Below, one piece after another: positions 45,901-58,706 of a stretch of 64,000 nt of DNA. The notes beneath the pieces were generated by a model. The model worked only from the letters and a program-made list of their open reading frames with translations, made no database searches and was not told the DNA's origin. Source of the stretch: Lunularia cruciata (taxonomy: Eukaryota > Streptophyta > Marchantiopsida > Lunulariales > Lunulariaceae). The stretch's first letter is position 1, and each line of letters opens with the position of its first letter. Made by a program: the position numbers and the translations under genes. Location: assembly GCA_948567375.1 (NCBI GenBank), contig OX419755.1:61887945-61951944 (forward strand), read 5' to 3'.

Positions 45901-47866
45901 TTAGGGCTGTTTATGTAAGGGACAGAAATGCCACATGTAACAAGAACGATCTTTATATGCCATATCTAGATTTTCAAATTTTGAATATCTTCCGTTTCAT
46001 AAGGTTGAACCTCTTCTCAAATTTGCACCTAACTCATTCATTTCTGATTTCTTGTTGTTCCTTTCCAAATGTTAATTGATTTTGTTGAATTCTATCGTTT
46101 TTCTCTCATCATGCAAATTGGGTTTGAGGTTGGTACACTAACAATTGAGAAATTTGGGTTTGGTGTGGTTGAGTTTGTTGAAACTATGAGTACACTCCCT
46201 CTCCAATTCCTAGTGTAGTGCTTTCTCTTCCCATTCCCTTTCCTTCTTCTCTTGTTTCAGTATAAAAATTCCAGTAGAAGATTACAAGAGCTCTTGAGAA
46301 TGGTATCATTTGTACCTATGGGTGAGGAGCAAAGCAAAAATAGAAGAAGATAGATTTGAGATGATCATTCATTACTATGCCTAAATTTTAGATTACTTGG
46401 ATGAACTTGAGCACTTCAATCAGATTCAAAAGGGCAATGGCAAAATTCTAATTCAAAAGAGCATTACATTTAGTTTCCAAAATTGATAGATGACAAAGAT
46501 ATTGGACAAAATGGATGAAATCTTACAAATCTACTAGAGATTGGAAGGATAGCTACACAAGAGATGATCTCATCAAAAGAGAATTGAAATATGGGTGGAG
46601 ATCCATAGATGAAAAATTGAATCATCTATGTACTCATTTTGAGAGAATGGATATCTGTTTGAATGCACAACTAAGATCATTGCTTCTAAGCATGGAGCTT
46701 GGAATGAATTGAATATTTGTGAATCTATGGATCAAGGTGAGGAAATTGGATCAAGAGTTCCAAACAAGGAAGATGAAGAGAATGATTTTGGACAAGTCAC
46801 TTTTTGTCAAGAACCACCCAATCATTTCCTTTTACAATACCTAACATGCAAGAGCAAAAGAAGAGAATATACATGAGCTAAAAGAAGATAGTTAATTGAA
46901 TCTAAATTGACTAATGAGTATGTTCCATGTGTGAAAGGTACAATGAGGATATTCTAGCATGGGAAGGAGATAAGAAAGGAGAAATGGATGGAGAATCAAG
47001 GAAGAGGAGGAAGGTGTGAAAGCTACACTGAGGATATTCTAGAATGAGAAAGAGATAAAGAAGGAGAGACAAAGAGGAAGAAGGTTTGTAAAGGGTTTTC
47101 CAGAAACACAACCACTCTTGAAAATTTCTTGCAACCTTGCTAACCATACCAAATTGAAGAATGAGTACATGTAAGCTAGAGAGAAATGTAAATTGGAAGA
47201 AATTGAAACTCAAAAATAGCTAAGATAAAGAAGCTCTGCATGAAAGTAGAGGCCAAGAAGATGTTTCATGTTGAGACAATGAGATTGAAAGCTAAGAAAT
47301 TTAGATGCAAGAATGAAAAGAAGATTAAAGTGCTTCCATTCCATGATTCTAGAATTAGAAGTGCATAAAAGTCTCCAAAGGAGGTAAAGTATAATCCTAG
47401 TACTCTCTTAGATAGATGCACATTGATATAATAATGATAGCAATGACTCTAAATTTCCAATACCAGACTACACTCCTTGCACTTCAAGTGCAAATCATTA
47501 CAAGGATTATTTTACTTAACACTTGAGTTGTAATACCAAATTGATATATTGGGATATCCGACTTTGGTATGAATTGTGTACATTTTGAGTTGTGTTCAAT
47601 CTTGCTCTTGTTATTTGATTTGTACTCAAATTTCTTGATTTGCAAGTTTTGCAAGAGCAAAGCATGCTTGGTCTACAACAAAATGCGTTGGGACTATCAC
47701 TTATATGGTATGTTAGTATGCATTGGAAGAATTTGTTAGATGCTTGTTTATGCTCATTTTTTCTTGTTTCATAAGTGGTCATTTCCATAACTAGATAATC
47801 CACATAATAATAATCAAAAATACAAATAAAAAATCTAAATCTATAGTTCCATACACGTTTATGCTT
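45901..47866. other. Unassigned stretch
   Basis: AT-rich. A 65-codon open frame at 46515-46712 (MKSYKSTRDWKDSY...) has a gag-like helical look but no signature. An imperfect tandem duplication lies at 46926-47085 (separate entry). Otherwise nothing recognised. Confidence 0.4.
46926..47085. repeat. Imperfect tandem duplication, period about 85
   Basis: GTGTGAAAGGTACAATGAGG at about 46927 recurs as GTGTGAAAGCTACACTGAGG at about 47012, and the following bases (GATATTCTAG...GAGATAA) also match. Confidence 0.75.
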
Positions 47867-47869
47867 ATA

Positions 47870-47915
47870 AATAAAAAAAAATAAAAAAAATAAAAAAATA
47901 AAAAAATAAAAAAAT
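47870..47915. repeat. A-rich microsatellite
   Basis: Five or so TAAAAAAA-type units in a row (unit length 7-9). Confidence 0.9.
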
Positions 47916-49540
47916 GTACATGGAACCAAATGTACAATTAGAGAGTGATAATAATTCCAAGTGTCGTTTATAGGGCTATATATGGCTAAGGTGCTCTATT
48001 GCAACATCAAGGCATGGAAATAAAGAACAAACCCAAACTAGACTACAATACCATATATTTACTTCCTCTGAAAGGGATGCAAGATTCATTGTAGAGGTTG
48101 GTTAATTTTTTTTAATACTATGTTAAAAAACTAAAGGCGTGTTCTAAAATACTAAGCTAATATGGATTTATTCACATGGATTTATATTATAATCTCTAAT
48201 ATGACCAAAATTCCACTCCTAGATGCAAAATCAATAGAAGAATGTGTGTTTGCTGTAAATCAATCTAAGGGAGCTAGCAAGAAGTCACGAGATGAAGTGT
48301 GTGATGTACCTACTCTTTTTTGAGCAAGATAGGAGAGTGAATAGCACCATAACTATGGTTCTTAAACATAGAACTATAACACTATTATGCATTATAGAAT
48401 GATATTTTTGAGGGTGCACATGTTGATGGGAGAATGGAGACAACCAAGACATAACAAATAAATATTTTGCATCAATTGTTATAAACTTGACTATGATAAA
48501 TTAGAATCAACAATAACTAAGATGACATTCATTGATGAGTCTTGCTACCAAAAGAAAAGGCAACAACAATAATTTTCTATCTTAGCTACATAAGGCAGAA
48601 ATGCCATATTGGTATAAATTTGGGGCATTTCATGATCAAGCAAGTAGTACCACTGCTAAGATAAGAGTTTCCAAATGTTGAGAAATTTGTTAGGTTAGGT
48701 CTAATTCCATGATTTGTGAAGTTTATCTTACCAAGTTGGATTTTAAAATAAAATAAGTTTGTCCATGAAGTAGTACAAGATGTCCATGCATTTGTATTTA
48801 TCCATCCTTTTGGTATACAACTAGTGCAATTGACAAGAATTGCATCTATTGTATAGTTCCTCTTATTAGACCAAACCTTGCAAACATAGAACTTAAGTTT
48901 TTTTTATGGATATTAACCAATAGTTAAGGAAATTCAATAATTAGAAAACTTTAATATGTTTATAGACACTATTTTTGCTTCAATAGCATTACCAATTGAG
49001 TTTGATAGATATTATTCATTTCAAGTGTAAACAGCAGGTGAAGAGAAGCATATTGAATTGACAAAGAGTTACCATTCTTGAAAAATGACAATTTGGTGGA
49101 AATTGTGACTCTTCATGTCACAATAGAAATAGGTCAGATAGCATAGTTAGAAACACTATTGATATCTAAGCATCTACAAAAATTTGACATAGGCAATGGA
49201 GGGAGGAAAACAAATACAACTCTACAGGTGTATTTGATATTTTTCACATTAGAAATTTTATGAAGAGATATTGAACTTTGATGATTTACTATGCCACACA
49301 ATTATCCAACACTGCTATCAAGATATGATTCAAATGGGTTGCACAATACTCAAGAATTGTGAATTTTTTAGTCTTAGATTCTTTGGAGTCTATTTTCATT
49401 GATTCTTGAAAATTCATGTATGTTTGTAATTTTACACTCAAACTTGGGAAAAATATTTTGCAAGTTAGTGCTTAGTACATGTTTCACATGATTGATTTAA
49501 TTACAAAGCCCTTTGTTAATGATAAAATTGTAGTTAGATT
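47916..49540. other. Unassigned AT-rich stretch
   Basis: No coding trace, RNA gene or repeat boundary recognised over 1.6 kb. Confidence 0.4.
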
Positions 49541-50219
49541 TGTAACACAATTGGTGCATATAAGGTATATGGGGATATTTAGTTTGGTATTACAAGTAGA
49601 AGAAGATCTTATTTATATAGTGCTTCTATAGTAGTCATGATTATCTAGAGTTAGTCATAACCAAGAAATAAGGGAAATATAAGGGACTCTATTTTAGAGG
49701 AAGTTGAAAAGGTGAGCATCACTATTTTTTCCTTCTAGTGTATTGAATTTGTTTTGATCCTAGATGTTTGGCTTTGAGGAAAGAGATGAGAACTCTTTGA
49801 TCCACAAGCCTTTTTAGTTCAAATTTTCTATAGTCCAAAGATAACCTATGTGAAGGAATTCTTGACTTAGTTGTAAGGTTAAGATAAGATTGCATACTTA
49901 GGGGATTATTCCCATGAGTTTGGATATCCCTTAGACTTTTGACTTTATAAAAAGTTTTGCCCAACAACTTGAGTTGCTCTAGTACTTAGTAATTTTGGTG
50001 CATAACTACTTCATAAGTGTATAAAATAGAGATAAAGAGATACTCATCATCTTTTTGTTTGTGACAATCTCTCTATTATTTACTTCTCTAAGATCAATGG
50101 CTTGAAAGTTAGCCTTTGAGGAGTGTGATGGATTTCTTTCTTTGTCTTCTTAGTCCATGGTGTGTTATCTTAATAGCCAAAAGAGGTTTATTTTGAGTGA
50201 GAGATAGACCTAGCTCACA
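49541..50219 (+). repeat. G LTR, plus orientation
   Basis: 679 bases from TGTAACACAATTGG to CTAGCTCACA. It aligns along its length with the reverse complement of 58015-58706, which begins TGTAACACCTATTTG and ends CCGGCTCACA. TG...CA ends, a TATA-like TATAAAATAGAG near 50018 and the length fit an LTR. No target duplication was found (AGATT on the left, TTTAT on the right), so it is either one end of an element or a worn lone LTR. Confidence 0.75.
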
Positions 50220-51801
50220 TTTATGCTTATGTTGTTGGAACCTCTCTAAAAGGCAAGAGAATGTTTTGCATACATTTCTATAATAGTCAAAAGGAGGCTA
50301 TGCAAACTCACTTAGAAAGAACATTAAGAGAGGAGAGAGTAAACATATGTTAGCAAAGCCAAACCCAATTTTTATCCTGCAGTTTATTATGAAGTTTTTG
50401 AGGTTATATTTGTTCATCTTCTAAACATGAGAGTACTTGGGAGAGATTTTGTGAGGTGTGATTGTAGTTTTTGGAGATTATGATTATTTTGGGCAAAAAT
50501 TAAAGTTTGAGATCTGGAGTTGAAATTTTCATAAGTGATAGATTGTGTATCTTTCAATTAGTACACTTGTAATTATTGTGAGAGTTGCTATACTCACTAA
50601 GGTAGAAATTTTGGAAGCTGGGAGGGTAAATGCCTCTCAAAAATTGCTTGCACTCTAGAAATTTTGAGTTTTCAATTTTCTCATTTTGCATTAGATTATC
50701 CTAAAACATTTAAAGAAATTTAGTAATTGATAGGCTACCTTCTAGCCCAAGAATTGTGGAAAGATAATTCTTATTGAGAAAGTTATGAACTTTTGAAGTC
50801 AAGGGAGTGGGACTTTTTACCACATCTTTGAAGGGGTGTGATGAATAAAGAGGTGCTCTTGCTAAATTTCTCAATGAAAAGGGCTGAGTTTTGCAGAGGA
50901 GGTCAACTTGAAGTGGTGATTAAACATGGAATTTTTTAAGGGAGTGGGATTTATCAATTGGAAGTAAAGCTTGACATTATAAAGAGGTTGAATTCTCATG
51001 CATGAGGACTTTGAGAATGACCAAAAGTATGTTTGAATGTTAAGACTCATCTAAGGAGCATGGAGGGCTATCAAGAGTGGATTTGAGGCTATGTAAAGTT
51101 CCCCAAGAGTTTGAGGTGATAGTAGTGGCTAATCTGAAGAGAGTTCTGAGATGACTAAAAGACCTTCACCACTTGAAGGAAAGAGTGATTCTATGTTCTT
51201 TTTATGTGGAAAGAAGAGATATATGGCTAATTCATGTCCATTGAGCTTTGAGAGCAAGCAATTAAGGGAAAGAAGATGCTTTATTGAATTTTTATTGCAT
51301 TTTGGACCTTCTTCACCAAGGTTGGGGGAGGAAGGAGATCTAGGACCAAGGAGTTACGTGAGATTTATGGAGTGGAAGGACTTTAAAAGAGCCATGAGCA
51401 TAGTGGAACAATAAAAATTTTGGGGACCTTGGTGAAAGATCTTGCAAAGAGGCTTTGTATCACTATGTAGAAACTATCTTCATCAAATAGTTCTCAAGAT
51501 TAGTCATGAAGCTAATTGTGGTGCTCCCATTTATTCAAAATTTTCTTTTATTGATCATATCAAGCTAAACTACTAAGAGAACCATAGAGAATGATAGGAT
51601 TATTAGAGGAAGTACCTTAGAGTTGAGTAGCACTTGGAGTTGTAAAGAGTTTAGGACAAATGCCCTTGGAATGGTATTGCACTTGGAGTTTTATATACTT
51701 GTACAAGGGAGCCATTGGGTTTCCACATGTACTTGAGTTGTACACTAAAAATAATTGTTAAGGTGGGATTTGATATCCACCCTTACATGTGTAGGAGCCT
51801 A
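50220..51801 (+). other. Region after the G LTR with a gag zinc-knuckle scrap
   Basis: Mostly unrecognised sequence. Around 51151-51414 an 87-codon open frame contains FFLCGKKRYMANSCP, a zinc-knuckle-like segment as in gag proteins. This could be the internal region of the element whose 5' LTR is 49541-50219, but no polymerase is visible to test that. Confidence 0.45.
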
Positions 51802-51851
51802 ATTGTGACCAACAAGTACCACTTTTGCAATAAAGGGGAGTAATCATTCAT
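51802..51851 (-). repeat. Tip of a reverse family-C copy beside C6
   Basis: TGTGACCAACAAGTACC...CTTTTGCAATAA is the reverse complement of the family-C terminal block. It is cut by C6 at about 51852; sequence just right of C6 (55639-55670, GAGATACAAATCTTGAG) fits its continuation. C6 therefore inserted in an older C copy of opposite orientation. Confidence 0.65.
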
Positions 51852-54800
51852 TATGGTACCTATATTTTTCATTTTTGACAAGTTTTAAAGAAGTGTATTG
51901 TTAAAGCAGAATTGAAGCCTAATGAAGAAGAAAAGGGAAGAATCATGTGATTGGTTTAGACACAAAGATGTTGAATTTATGTTAGAAGAAGAAGGAATTA
52001 GATCAGACTTAACAAGTGGTAGATCCAAAGTAAGGTTACTTTGCATTGGGGTGATCAGTCTGATCCAAAGGAATTGTAACAACTGTTCTTTGGATCATGC
52101 AAATCAAGAAGGTACAGTCAGTGAAAATGGCTACTTTGGGAGTAGGATAAACTTGAGTGACAAGAATGAGTCACTCATAATCTATGAGTTACAAGTGGAG
52201 TTTGACTTAAGAATGACTGAGAATGGCAAGTATAAAACTACGACTTCATTGAGCAAATCCTTCAATGTTGAATTGATATCCAATTCTTCTTAGGAGTCAT
52301 CCCAAAGATGTCATACCTATGAGTTTAGTAGTTGGAGTGATTTGCAAGAAATCAAGAGTTAGAAAACACACAATGCCAATGAAGAGTAGTAGGCAGGTTC
52401 TTTCTCTTGTGGTGAAGAATCTAGCAATTCAAAGGCTAGATGTGGTGGCAAGGATTGAGACCTTAAATGGACTTTGGATCACATTTTTGGCCTAGAATTG
52501 GGATGTAAGTTTTCCAAGTTTCATGGCAGAAATTGCTTCTAGCAATTGTGAGGATGGCTCTAGAGCAAAGGGGAAAAGAGGAAATCTAGCTCACTAGATC
52601 AAGTCAAATCGGCACTTGGTTCTAAAGAAAGAAGCTAGGAATTCATCCAGGATCACCTTCTATCAGAAGTGTGATTCATTGGAAGAAGTTGCTGAGGTGA
52701 GAGATTCTTTCAATGCTGCTCTGATGAAGAATAGATATAAGGTGGAGAGTTATAGAGACATGATAAGGTGAGGTATTTTCAAGGCTCTCATGATGATATT
52801 TAAACCAGAGCGCACCACTTATGTAACAAAGCAATATATAGTCTTTTTCCCTCAAATGTTTACTGGAGAGAAGGTGAATTGAGCAAGGTGCTCTCACCTA
52901 CAAACTACAAAAATGATCATGAATTAGAGGATGAAGATGCCTCCACACTATTTTGTACCATTTATAGCTCATTTTTAGCTCAAGTTAAATCTTCTTAGCT
53001 TGGAGGAGAAGAAAGTGATGGTGTTACATTTCCATCCAAACTTGCATCCAAAGGTAAATACCGACAAGTAATATTACATAAGGCACATCCGAGTAGCCAA
53101 TGAACACTTTGCCAAAATGGGACAAGAATGAATTGTGTTAGAAACCCTTCCAAAGCCAATGTTGAGGATGAAAAACCAACTCAAGAATATGGTATCCTTG
53201 ATTCAATCAAGAAAGATGAGGATACTAAACCAAAGGCACTAGGCAATGATGGATAGGTCATTGGAGGTAGAGTTTGAAGGCAAGGACAAGAGCAAGGGTG
53301 AAGATTCTAAAGAAGAAGAAGATGAAATCAAGCTATAGAGTCAGGAATCATGTGAGAGTGATGGAGAGCCTGAAGTCCAAAAGTTGGTGGATGAAGGAGC
53401 TATAGAAGAGGGGAAGGAGTTCCATGCACAAATTGAATGCATGGAAGAAGGAGATGGCTAAAGAAGATATTATAAAGGAGAGAGAAGAGGAGCTAATGGT
53501 GGTGTTCTACAAGGGGTAAGAACAAAGAGAGATTTGCAATTTGTGCTTGCAAGGCCAAGCTGAGTGAAAGAAGATGAGGAGAGCTCAAAGAAATCAGTTT
53601 GAAGGTGAGATGATTGAGACTTTGGGGTAAGGCACTAGTAGAAGAATTGTGTACCGGAGCTGAGGACAAAGAAGATGAAGGTCAAATGGAGAAATATGAA
53701 GGGTGGAGTATTTGGCCAAGATTATCTATCCATTGCTTGTGGAGTTGCAGAAGAAGAGGAAAGAGGTAGAGCAAGATCATCCCAAAGTAAAGGATGAATT
53801 GAATGTAGTAAAGCACCTTATTGTAGAAGTCTTGGAGTTGGAGGAGAAGTTAACCCAAGGTGAAGAGGAAGTTGAAGTACTTTGGGTTGATGCAATAATT
53901 TAGAAGTTGAGTTTGAGAGGTCTATAGAAGAGTTTTGAGAAGCAAAGCAATATTATTGAGCATCAAAAAGAAGAATTTACGGAGCAAAAACAGGCATTTG
54001 AGGATTGACAACAAAGTTCAAGGATGTGCACTTAGAAATCATGCACTCTAAAGCAATCATAGTAGTAATGGAGTAGGTGTTAGAGCGCTTGCAATTAAGT
54101 GCAATAGAGAAGGATAAGGCTTAGCAATGGGAATGAGCAAGTAGAAATTGGGAATAAGAAAGGTTGCGGGATCTGGTAAAGCAAGCAGAAGCACATATTG
54201 TGCATTATGCAGAGGAGAAGAAGACATTAAAGGTGGAACTTGAAGAGGAGTTAAAGATGTATCAAAAGGAGTTTGCTATAGAAACAACTTGGGAGGATGT
54301 AATTCCAAAGAAGACATCAGAATCAGCAAGAGAGATCATTGGGAGAGTAAAGGTGATGCTAAGTACTAAAGCAAAAGTGAAATTGGAGGAAGATAGAATG
54401 CACAAGTTAAAGTTGTTAGTGCAGGAGATGAGGAAGAAAGGCAAGGACACCAACATGAAGAAATTGTTGATTTGCTTGAGAAGAGGGTAGATAGAAAGAT
54501 GATTGAAGTAGGAGATAATGCCTATCTTAGATTAGATCTAGTTAGATTGTAATTAGATGAACTTTGTGGTGATGTAAAGGTGGGAACCCAATGTGGAGTG
54601 GTAGAAGTAGGAGTACAGTGAATTTAAAAGAATTACTTGATTTAGCTTAGATAGTTAGAGTAGAGGAGGAGATTATAGTTAGTAAGACGATGACATCAAT
54701 TTCAATCTAGACTAAAAGTAGGATAGAAACAAGAGAAGCTATTGTAGTAATAGATGAATCCAAAGTACAAGAGACAATTTTAATTACATTGGGTGTAGAA

Positions 54801-55633
54801 TCCAAAGTAAAGGTGAACATTAGATTGGATTAGTAACAATTTTGAGATTTGAGGAGGTAGATATGAAGAAGTGGAGTGACACTTTGGATCTGCATATTTG
54901 TAAGTAGTAGTTGAAGCAGTTTAGGTAGTAAGATAACAAGAGTGCTCTACCTATTTAAAAGAGAAAATTTCAAGGTTGTATTGTTTTTAATTTAGTATTT
55001 ATATTTTCAAAGTTGAGTTAAAGAAAAGTGATTTCACTCAATGCTTGTTGTTTCAGTTTAATTCCAAGTATCAATCTTATGTGTGTTTATGAGTGTTTGG
55101 AGAAGTTTGAATCACAAGTCTAAGTGTGTGAGATGTTGGATTTTACTACTTTGATTCCATTTTGTGTTTTTGATCTTAAGTGGAATGCAATTAAGGCAAT
55201 GTCTTGACAAATCTATGAGGAATCATAGTGTTTGTAGTATTTTGCATTTGTGATCATAGTGCTAGATTGATGTGAAGCAATTGTGACTAAGGAAGTTGTA
55301 CCTTCAATAGAGAGGTGGAACACAATTTTGAGGCAAAGTCATTTCATGGTGAAGTAGCCTTCTTTGGGAGAATTGAATCATCAAAATTGAGATTGGTTTG
55401 GAAAGAATTGATGAACTGTGATTATGGGTGTTGTAAATTTGTGACAAGATTGCAAGTTGAGCACTTTTTACTCTTTTTTGGGTGTCATTTTTACCTAAGA
55501 GGCTAAAGATGCAACCAAGAAGAACTGCTTTGTGACATTTACTTTGTATCTACCCATTTTTGACTTGTATCTTTGTGGGAATGAATGATTACTTATTGAT
55601 TACCGCAAAAGCGATACTTGCTAGGTTGTCACA
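51852..55633 (+). mobile_element. C6: full-span family-C unit
   Basis: Starts TATGGTACCTATATTTTTC and ends CTAGGTTGTCACA, 3.78 kb, almost exactly the length of C2. The flanks are TCATT and TGATT, four of five matching if the start is taken one base later. It has a leader, coding trace 52372 to about 54828, TATA-like box at 54951, and terminal block from about 55470. It is a broken fossil with many breaks. Confidence 0.85.
52372..54828 (+). pseudogene. Family-C coiled-coil protein, C6 copy
   Basis: Starts with a short basic segment after MPMKSS. The shared N-terminal block includes RLDVVARIETLNG (about 52435-52475); a KPERTTYVTKQ segment lies near 52805; the coiled coil (about 53700-54250) starts at YLAKIIYPLLVELQKKRKE; and the C-terminal block contains RMHKLKLLVQEMRKK (about 54395-54440). 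Same order as the other copies. Function unknown. Confidence 0.7.
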
Positions 55634-55638
55634 TGATT

Positions 55639-56020
55639 TTTAGCACCACTATTGAGATACAAATCTTGAGAGTGGAAGAGTATTAAGCCAATTTGCAAGG
55701 TGTTAGTCCATCAAAATGAATGTTTGCATTGAGAGAACAATAGGAAGAGAGGATGCATAGAAGATCTTTACACTATGAAGAAGAAGAACATCAAAAGAAC
55801 TAACTCAATACTTAAGAATCTAAGAAGGAGGTGTTGGATCTGCAACTTCTCCACAAAGTTCAAGAAGCCTTAGGAGCACTCAAAAGGAGGAAACAAGATT
55901 CTGGGTGGCAAGACTACTTTACATCCACTCATCCCACATGAAAGAAAGACGTAAGTGGGTAGACATATTTATTGTGACGAGCACACCGACTTCCCTCAAA
56001 AATGTCGAGGGAGCTGGTTA
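55639..56020. other. Unassigned stretch after C6
   Basis: The first few dozen bases may continue the reverse C copy split by C6. The rest is unrecognised. Confidence 0.35.
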
Positions 56021-56029
56021 TTTTGAAGG

Positions 56030-56450
56030 ATTTGATCTATGATTAGATAACACAAATCTTGGCTAAAGAAGAGTGTCAATATATCTTGCACACAATCTTC
56101 AACAAAGCCATGAACCGCTCATAGTAGTTTCTCAACTTCTTGTTCCTGCCCTAGTCTAAATCATTGAGTGCTGCAAATACACTCATATCATAATCAACTT
56201 CCCAAAATCATTATAAGAAATTGTCCCAAAGATCTATCCAATTGGCCGGCATGAACCACTTTTGGGTCACATGGGTATACCTGCTCCTTGGTTTCTTGTG
56301 AAGCAGACTTGGGAAAATTTGCAACCTATCAGCAGAGTCGTACTCCTTGTTAGCAAAGGAGATCACTTTGAACTCCTCAATGAATTCATCAAGGTTTTCA
56401 TCATGTTTTGTCCCTTATACCTTTGGTAAGCTTGTCTAGTAACATGGAAA
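56030..56450 (-). pseudogene. Gag fossil, minus strand
   Basis: The minus strand gives a Retrotrans_gag-like pattern: ENLDEFIEEFKVISFANKEYD (about 56400-56340), then a W-rich middle, and GRNKKLRNYYERFMALLKIV (about 56155-56095), the typical closing helix of gypsy-like gag domains. A short, broken piece with no polymerase nearby. Confidence 0.6.
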
Positions 56451-56484
56451 GAAGACATGTTGTAAGTCTGATGAGAAGGTTGTA

Positions 56485-57070
56485 GTGGTATTGAACTTGG
56501 TTGACCCAAGGTATTGGCTGGTGATTGTGCTTTTGATTCAGGCTAGGAGTCCCAAGGTACCAAATTCAGCATTAGTTCTTTGTCAAGAGGTACTTCAACT
56601 AGAGGTACTTGGACGTCAATCTGATTTTGAGGAAAAGAGTAAGTATCATCAAATTACTCTTCAAGGTCCCAAAAAACTATTTGGCCAAGTATTTAAGCAA
56701 TCTGATGTGGTGGAGTACTTTGATGCCCAAGCCATTACTTGGGTCCTTGGTGGTTTTTCACCAAAAATTTGGATCTTTGCAAGGGAGAGGAACATAACTT
56801 CCCTTGACAAAGTACTCAAGGACATCACCCAATACAAGGTAGCTCACTCTCATTCAGCCAATAATAGAAGAAATTGGGAGAAGAAAGGCAAAAAGCCAAG
56901 ATGAAGGCCTTCTTGTAGTAACTACCTTTCTTCAAAAGAATCCTCAATGTCGTCTAGTTGTTCTTCAAAATTGGAAAAGGATGTGAAGCCAAAGGAAAAT
57001 TGAAGGCAAGAAGGGAAGAAAGTATTGACTTCCCCAACTAAAGGCATCAACAAAATAGACGCTAAGCTAG
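56485..57070 (+). pseudogene. Gag-like fossil, plus strand
   Basis: A 139-codon open frame at 56485-56904 contains VVEYFDAQAITWVLGGFSP (about 56708-56764) and NITSLDKVLKDITQYKVAHS, which resembles the end of a retrotransposon gag, followed by a Lys/Arg-rich end. It lies head-to-head with the minus-strand gag piece just before it, so two different pieces or an inversion are involved. Confidence 0.45.
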
Positions 57071-57086
57071 AGACTTTGATTAAGGA

Positions 57087-58014
57087 TGTGTAACCCACAT
57101 TTTTCATTTTTAATGAGTTTTAAAGAATAAATACGTTGGTAAAGCCAAAGGAGAGCTAAAAAAGGAAGTAACACAAAGAATCATGTGTTTGGTGTAAACC
57201 TAAAGTTGACCTTGGATCAAAGTTAGAAGGACTTGGGTCAGACAGACAGAAGTATGAAGCTAAAGATAGAGGACTTTGGATTGAGATGCGCAGTCCAATC
57301 CAAAGAACATGTAACAATTGCTCCTTGGGTTCAACCAATCAAGAAAGTACATAGGAAGAAAGTGACTCAAGACCAAGATGATCTTGAAAGTGATAAGAAA
57401 CCAACCCGTAGAATTGGTGGGTAAACAAAGAAGTGATTGAAGAATGACTGATCAGCAAAGGACTATGAAATTAAGATTTGATGAGGAAGTGCTGCATTGT
57501 TTAGACGGTATCTTGTTCTTATTTAGAGTTGACCCAAAGGAATGCAAATTGTAAGTATGAAAGATGAGTCGGTTTGAGTCTTGGGTTTGCTTTTTCATAT
57601 GTAGAGAGTGAGGAAGCACATGATTGCCCCAAAGGGAAAAAATTAGGGTGTGGTGAGGGGTCTTGAAATTTGTTGATTAGATATAGTGGCAAGGATCAAA
57701 GTCTTGTCCAAACTTCACATCATGTTTTTGGCTTGGAACTAGAATTTGAGCTTTCCAAGGTTCATGGAAAAAATTACTGCCAACAATTACGGCTTGATGG
57801 ATTAAGTTGGATTGCAGATTAGTCTTGGGAAGAGAAGTAGGAGAGGTAGGATGTGCCACCTTCTATTGGAAGTGTGATGCTTTGGAAGAAGCTACCGAGG
57901 TGAGGAATTCTTTCAATAGACCTCATACTTAGAACATGTACAAGGTGGATAGCTACAAGGATCCATTATGAAGAAGGGTTGTGAGTACAATGATGGCTAC
58001 ATTCAAGCTAGAGC
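57087..58014 (+). mobile_element. C7: 5' part of a family-C unit
   Basis: Starts TGTGTAACCCACATTTTTC and follows the family-C leader and the first part of the coding region (start near 57608), with good similarity to C5 through 58014, where a reverse G LTR begins. Only the 5' quarter is seen. Confidence 0.8.
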
Positions 58015-58706
58015 TGTGAGCCGGCCTGTCTCTCACTGAGGATGAACCTCTGATGGCTATTATGGTAGCACACCATGGACTAAGAAGGCAAGGAACCCTA
58101 ACTCCATCATACTCCTCCAAGGCTAACACTCCAAGACTCAAGACATTGCTCACTAGAGAACTCAATGAGAGAGAGATAGTTTCAAATGAAAGGATGATGA
58201 GTACCTCGTCACCCCTTGTTTATATACTTGTGAAATAGTTACGTACCAAAGTTACTAATTATCGTAGTAACTCAAGTTATTAGACTAAAAGTCAAGTAAA
58301 GTCAAAAAGTAGAAAGGAATATCTATTCACATAGGCATATTCCCCTAAGCATGTGGTCTTATCTTGACCCAACCACTAAGTCAAGGATTCCTTCACATGG
58401 GCTATCCTTGGACTAAAGAAGAATCCAAAACAAAAAGGCTTGCGGGCCCAAGAGTTCTCAACTCTTTCCTCAAAGCCAAACACCTAGGAATAATACCAAG
58501 TCAACACACTAAAATCCAAAATAGTGGTGCTGATCTTTTCTACTTCCTCTAAAGCAAGGTCCCCTCTATCTTAGCTATGACTAACTTTAGCTAACCATGA
58601 ATAATATAGAACCATCCTTTATCTCTATATAAATAATATCTCTTAAGTACTTGTAATAACAAGCTAAATATCACAATACCACACACATGCACAAATAGGT
58701 GTTACA
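58015..58706 (-). repeat. G LTR, minus orientation
   Basis: 692 bases. On the minus strand it runs TGTAACACCTATTTG (58706) to GGCCGGCTCACA (58015), with a TATA-like TATATAAAC box. It matches the plus copy at 49541-50219. Its left neighbour is C7 (AGAGC) and its right neighbour is family-D gag (GTACT). The flanks do not match, so one side has been rearranged since insertion. Confidence 0.78.

Noticed and set aside
51151-51414. Host zinc-finger protein
   Set aside because: The knuckle-like segment and nearby repeats fit a gag scrap; the frame is short and isolated.
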